Source of the DNA: Chitinophagales bacterium
GTDB lineage: Bacteria; Bacteroidota; Bacteroidia; Chitinophagales; UBA10324
Length of the DNA: 6,165 nt
Direction of reading: 5' to 3'
NCBI GenBank assembly: GCA_026786335.1
Contig: JAJAYG010000063.1
Coordinates: forward strand, 1 to 6,165
Shown: piece by piece, positions 6,135 through 6,165 of the stretch
Position numbering within the stretch: the stretch's first letter is position 1
Layout of the letters: the number at the start of each line of letters is the position of its first letter
Notes under the pieces: generated by a model
Seen by the model: the letters and a program-made list of their open reading frames with translations, nothing else
What the model was told of the DNA's origin: nothing
Databases searched by the model: none
Program-made: the position numbers and the translations under genes

Positions 6135-6165
6135 AATTCTACAATAAAAAAGCAGAACCATTGCC

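Noticed and set aside
6144..6165. AAAAAAGC start of a possible terminator hairpin after the methyltransferase gene
   Set aside because: The window ends before any complementary arm, so a hairpin cannot be shown.

Overview
The window looks like chromosomal DNA from a member of the Bacteroidota, probably near Chitinophagales or Sphingobacteriales. The DNA is AT-rich and most genes lack a clear Shine-Dalgarno sequence. Two exact copies of the Bacteroidota -7 promoter element (TAnnTTTG) sit where promoters are expected. There is also a small lipoprotein of a Bacteroidota type (SCKKGPEDP after the signal peptide). No RNA gene, transposon, CRISPR array or prophage feature was seen.

Layout. Positions 1-1111 (minus strand) hold a two-gene operon of membrane proteins of unknown function: a single-pass protein with a likely TTG start (566-1111), then a multi-pass protein running off the window edge (1-555). 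Positions 1112-1270 form a divergent control region with a DtxR/IdeR-like operator (14 of 19 bases match the consensus) just upstream of a -7 element. Positions 1271-4699 (plus strand) hold a tight gene run. It contains a DtxR/MntR-family metal-dependent repressor, an NRAMP manganese/iron importer fused to a C-terminal UspA domain, a FlK-like hotdog thioesterase, and smpB, the tmRNA-binding protein of trans-translation. The regulator and transporter overlap by ATGA. A hairpin at 4705-4725 lies between the convergent smpB and a lipoprotein gene (4748-5335, minus) and probably terminates both. A TPMT-type SAM-dependent methyltransferase (5526-6134, plus) is transcribed divergently from the lipoprotein gene.

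How it works together. The central unit reads as an autoregulated metal-homeostasis module. The repressor senses Mn or Fe through residues at DtxR positions H79, E83, H98, E105 and H106, with an MntR-like Glu at position 102. It probably binds the operator at its own promoter and so controls the co-transcribed importer. The UspA domain on the importer may couple transport to nucleotide or stress state. The thioesterase and smpB could be read from the same transcript, but nothing in their sequences ties them to metals.

The families here are known. The less ordinary points are the operator/promoter geometry, the altered UspA nucleotide motif, the regulator's hybrid metal site, and the uncharacterised membrane pair. 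I found no convincing evidence of a wholly new system.
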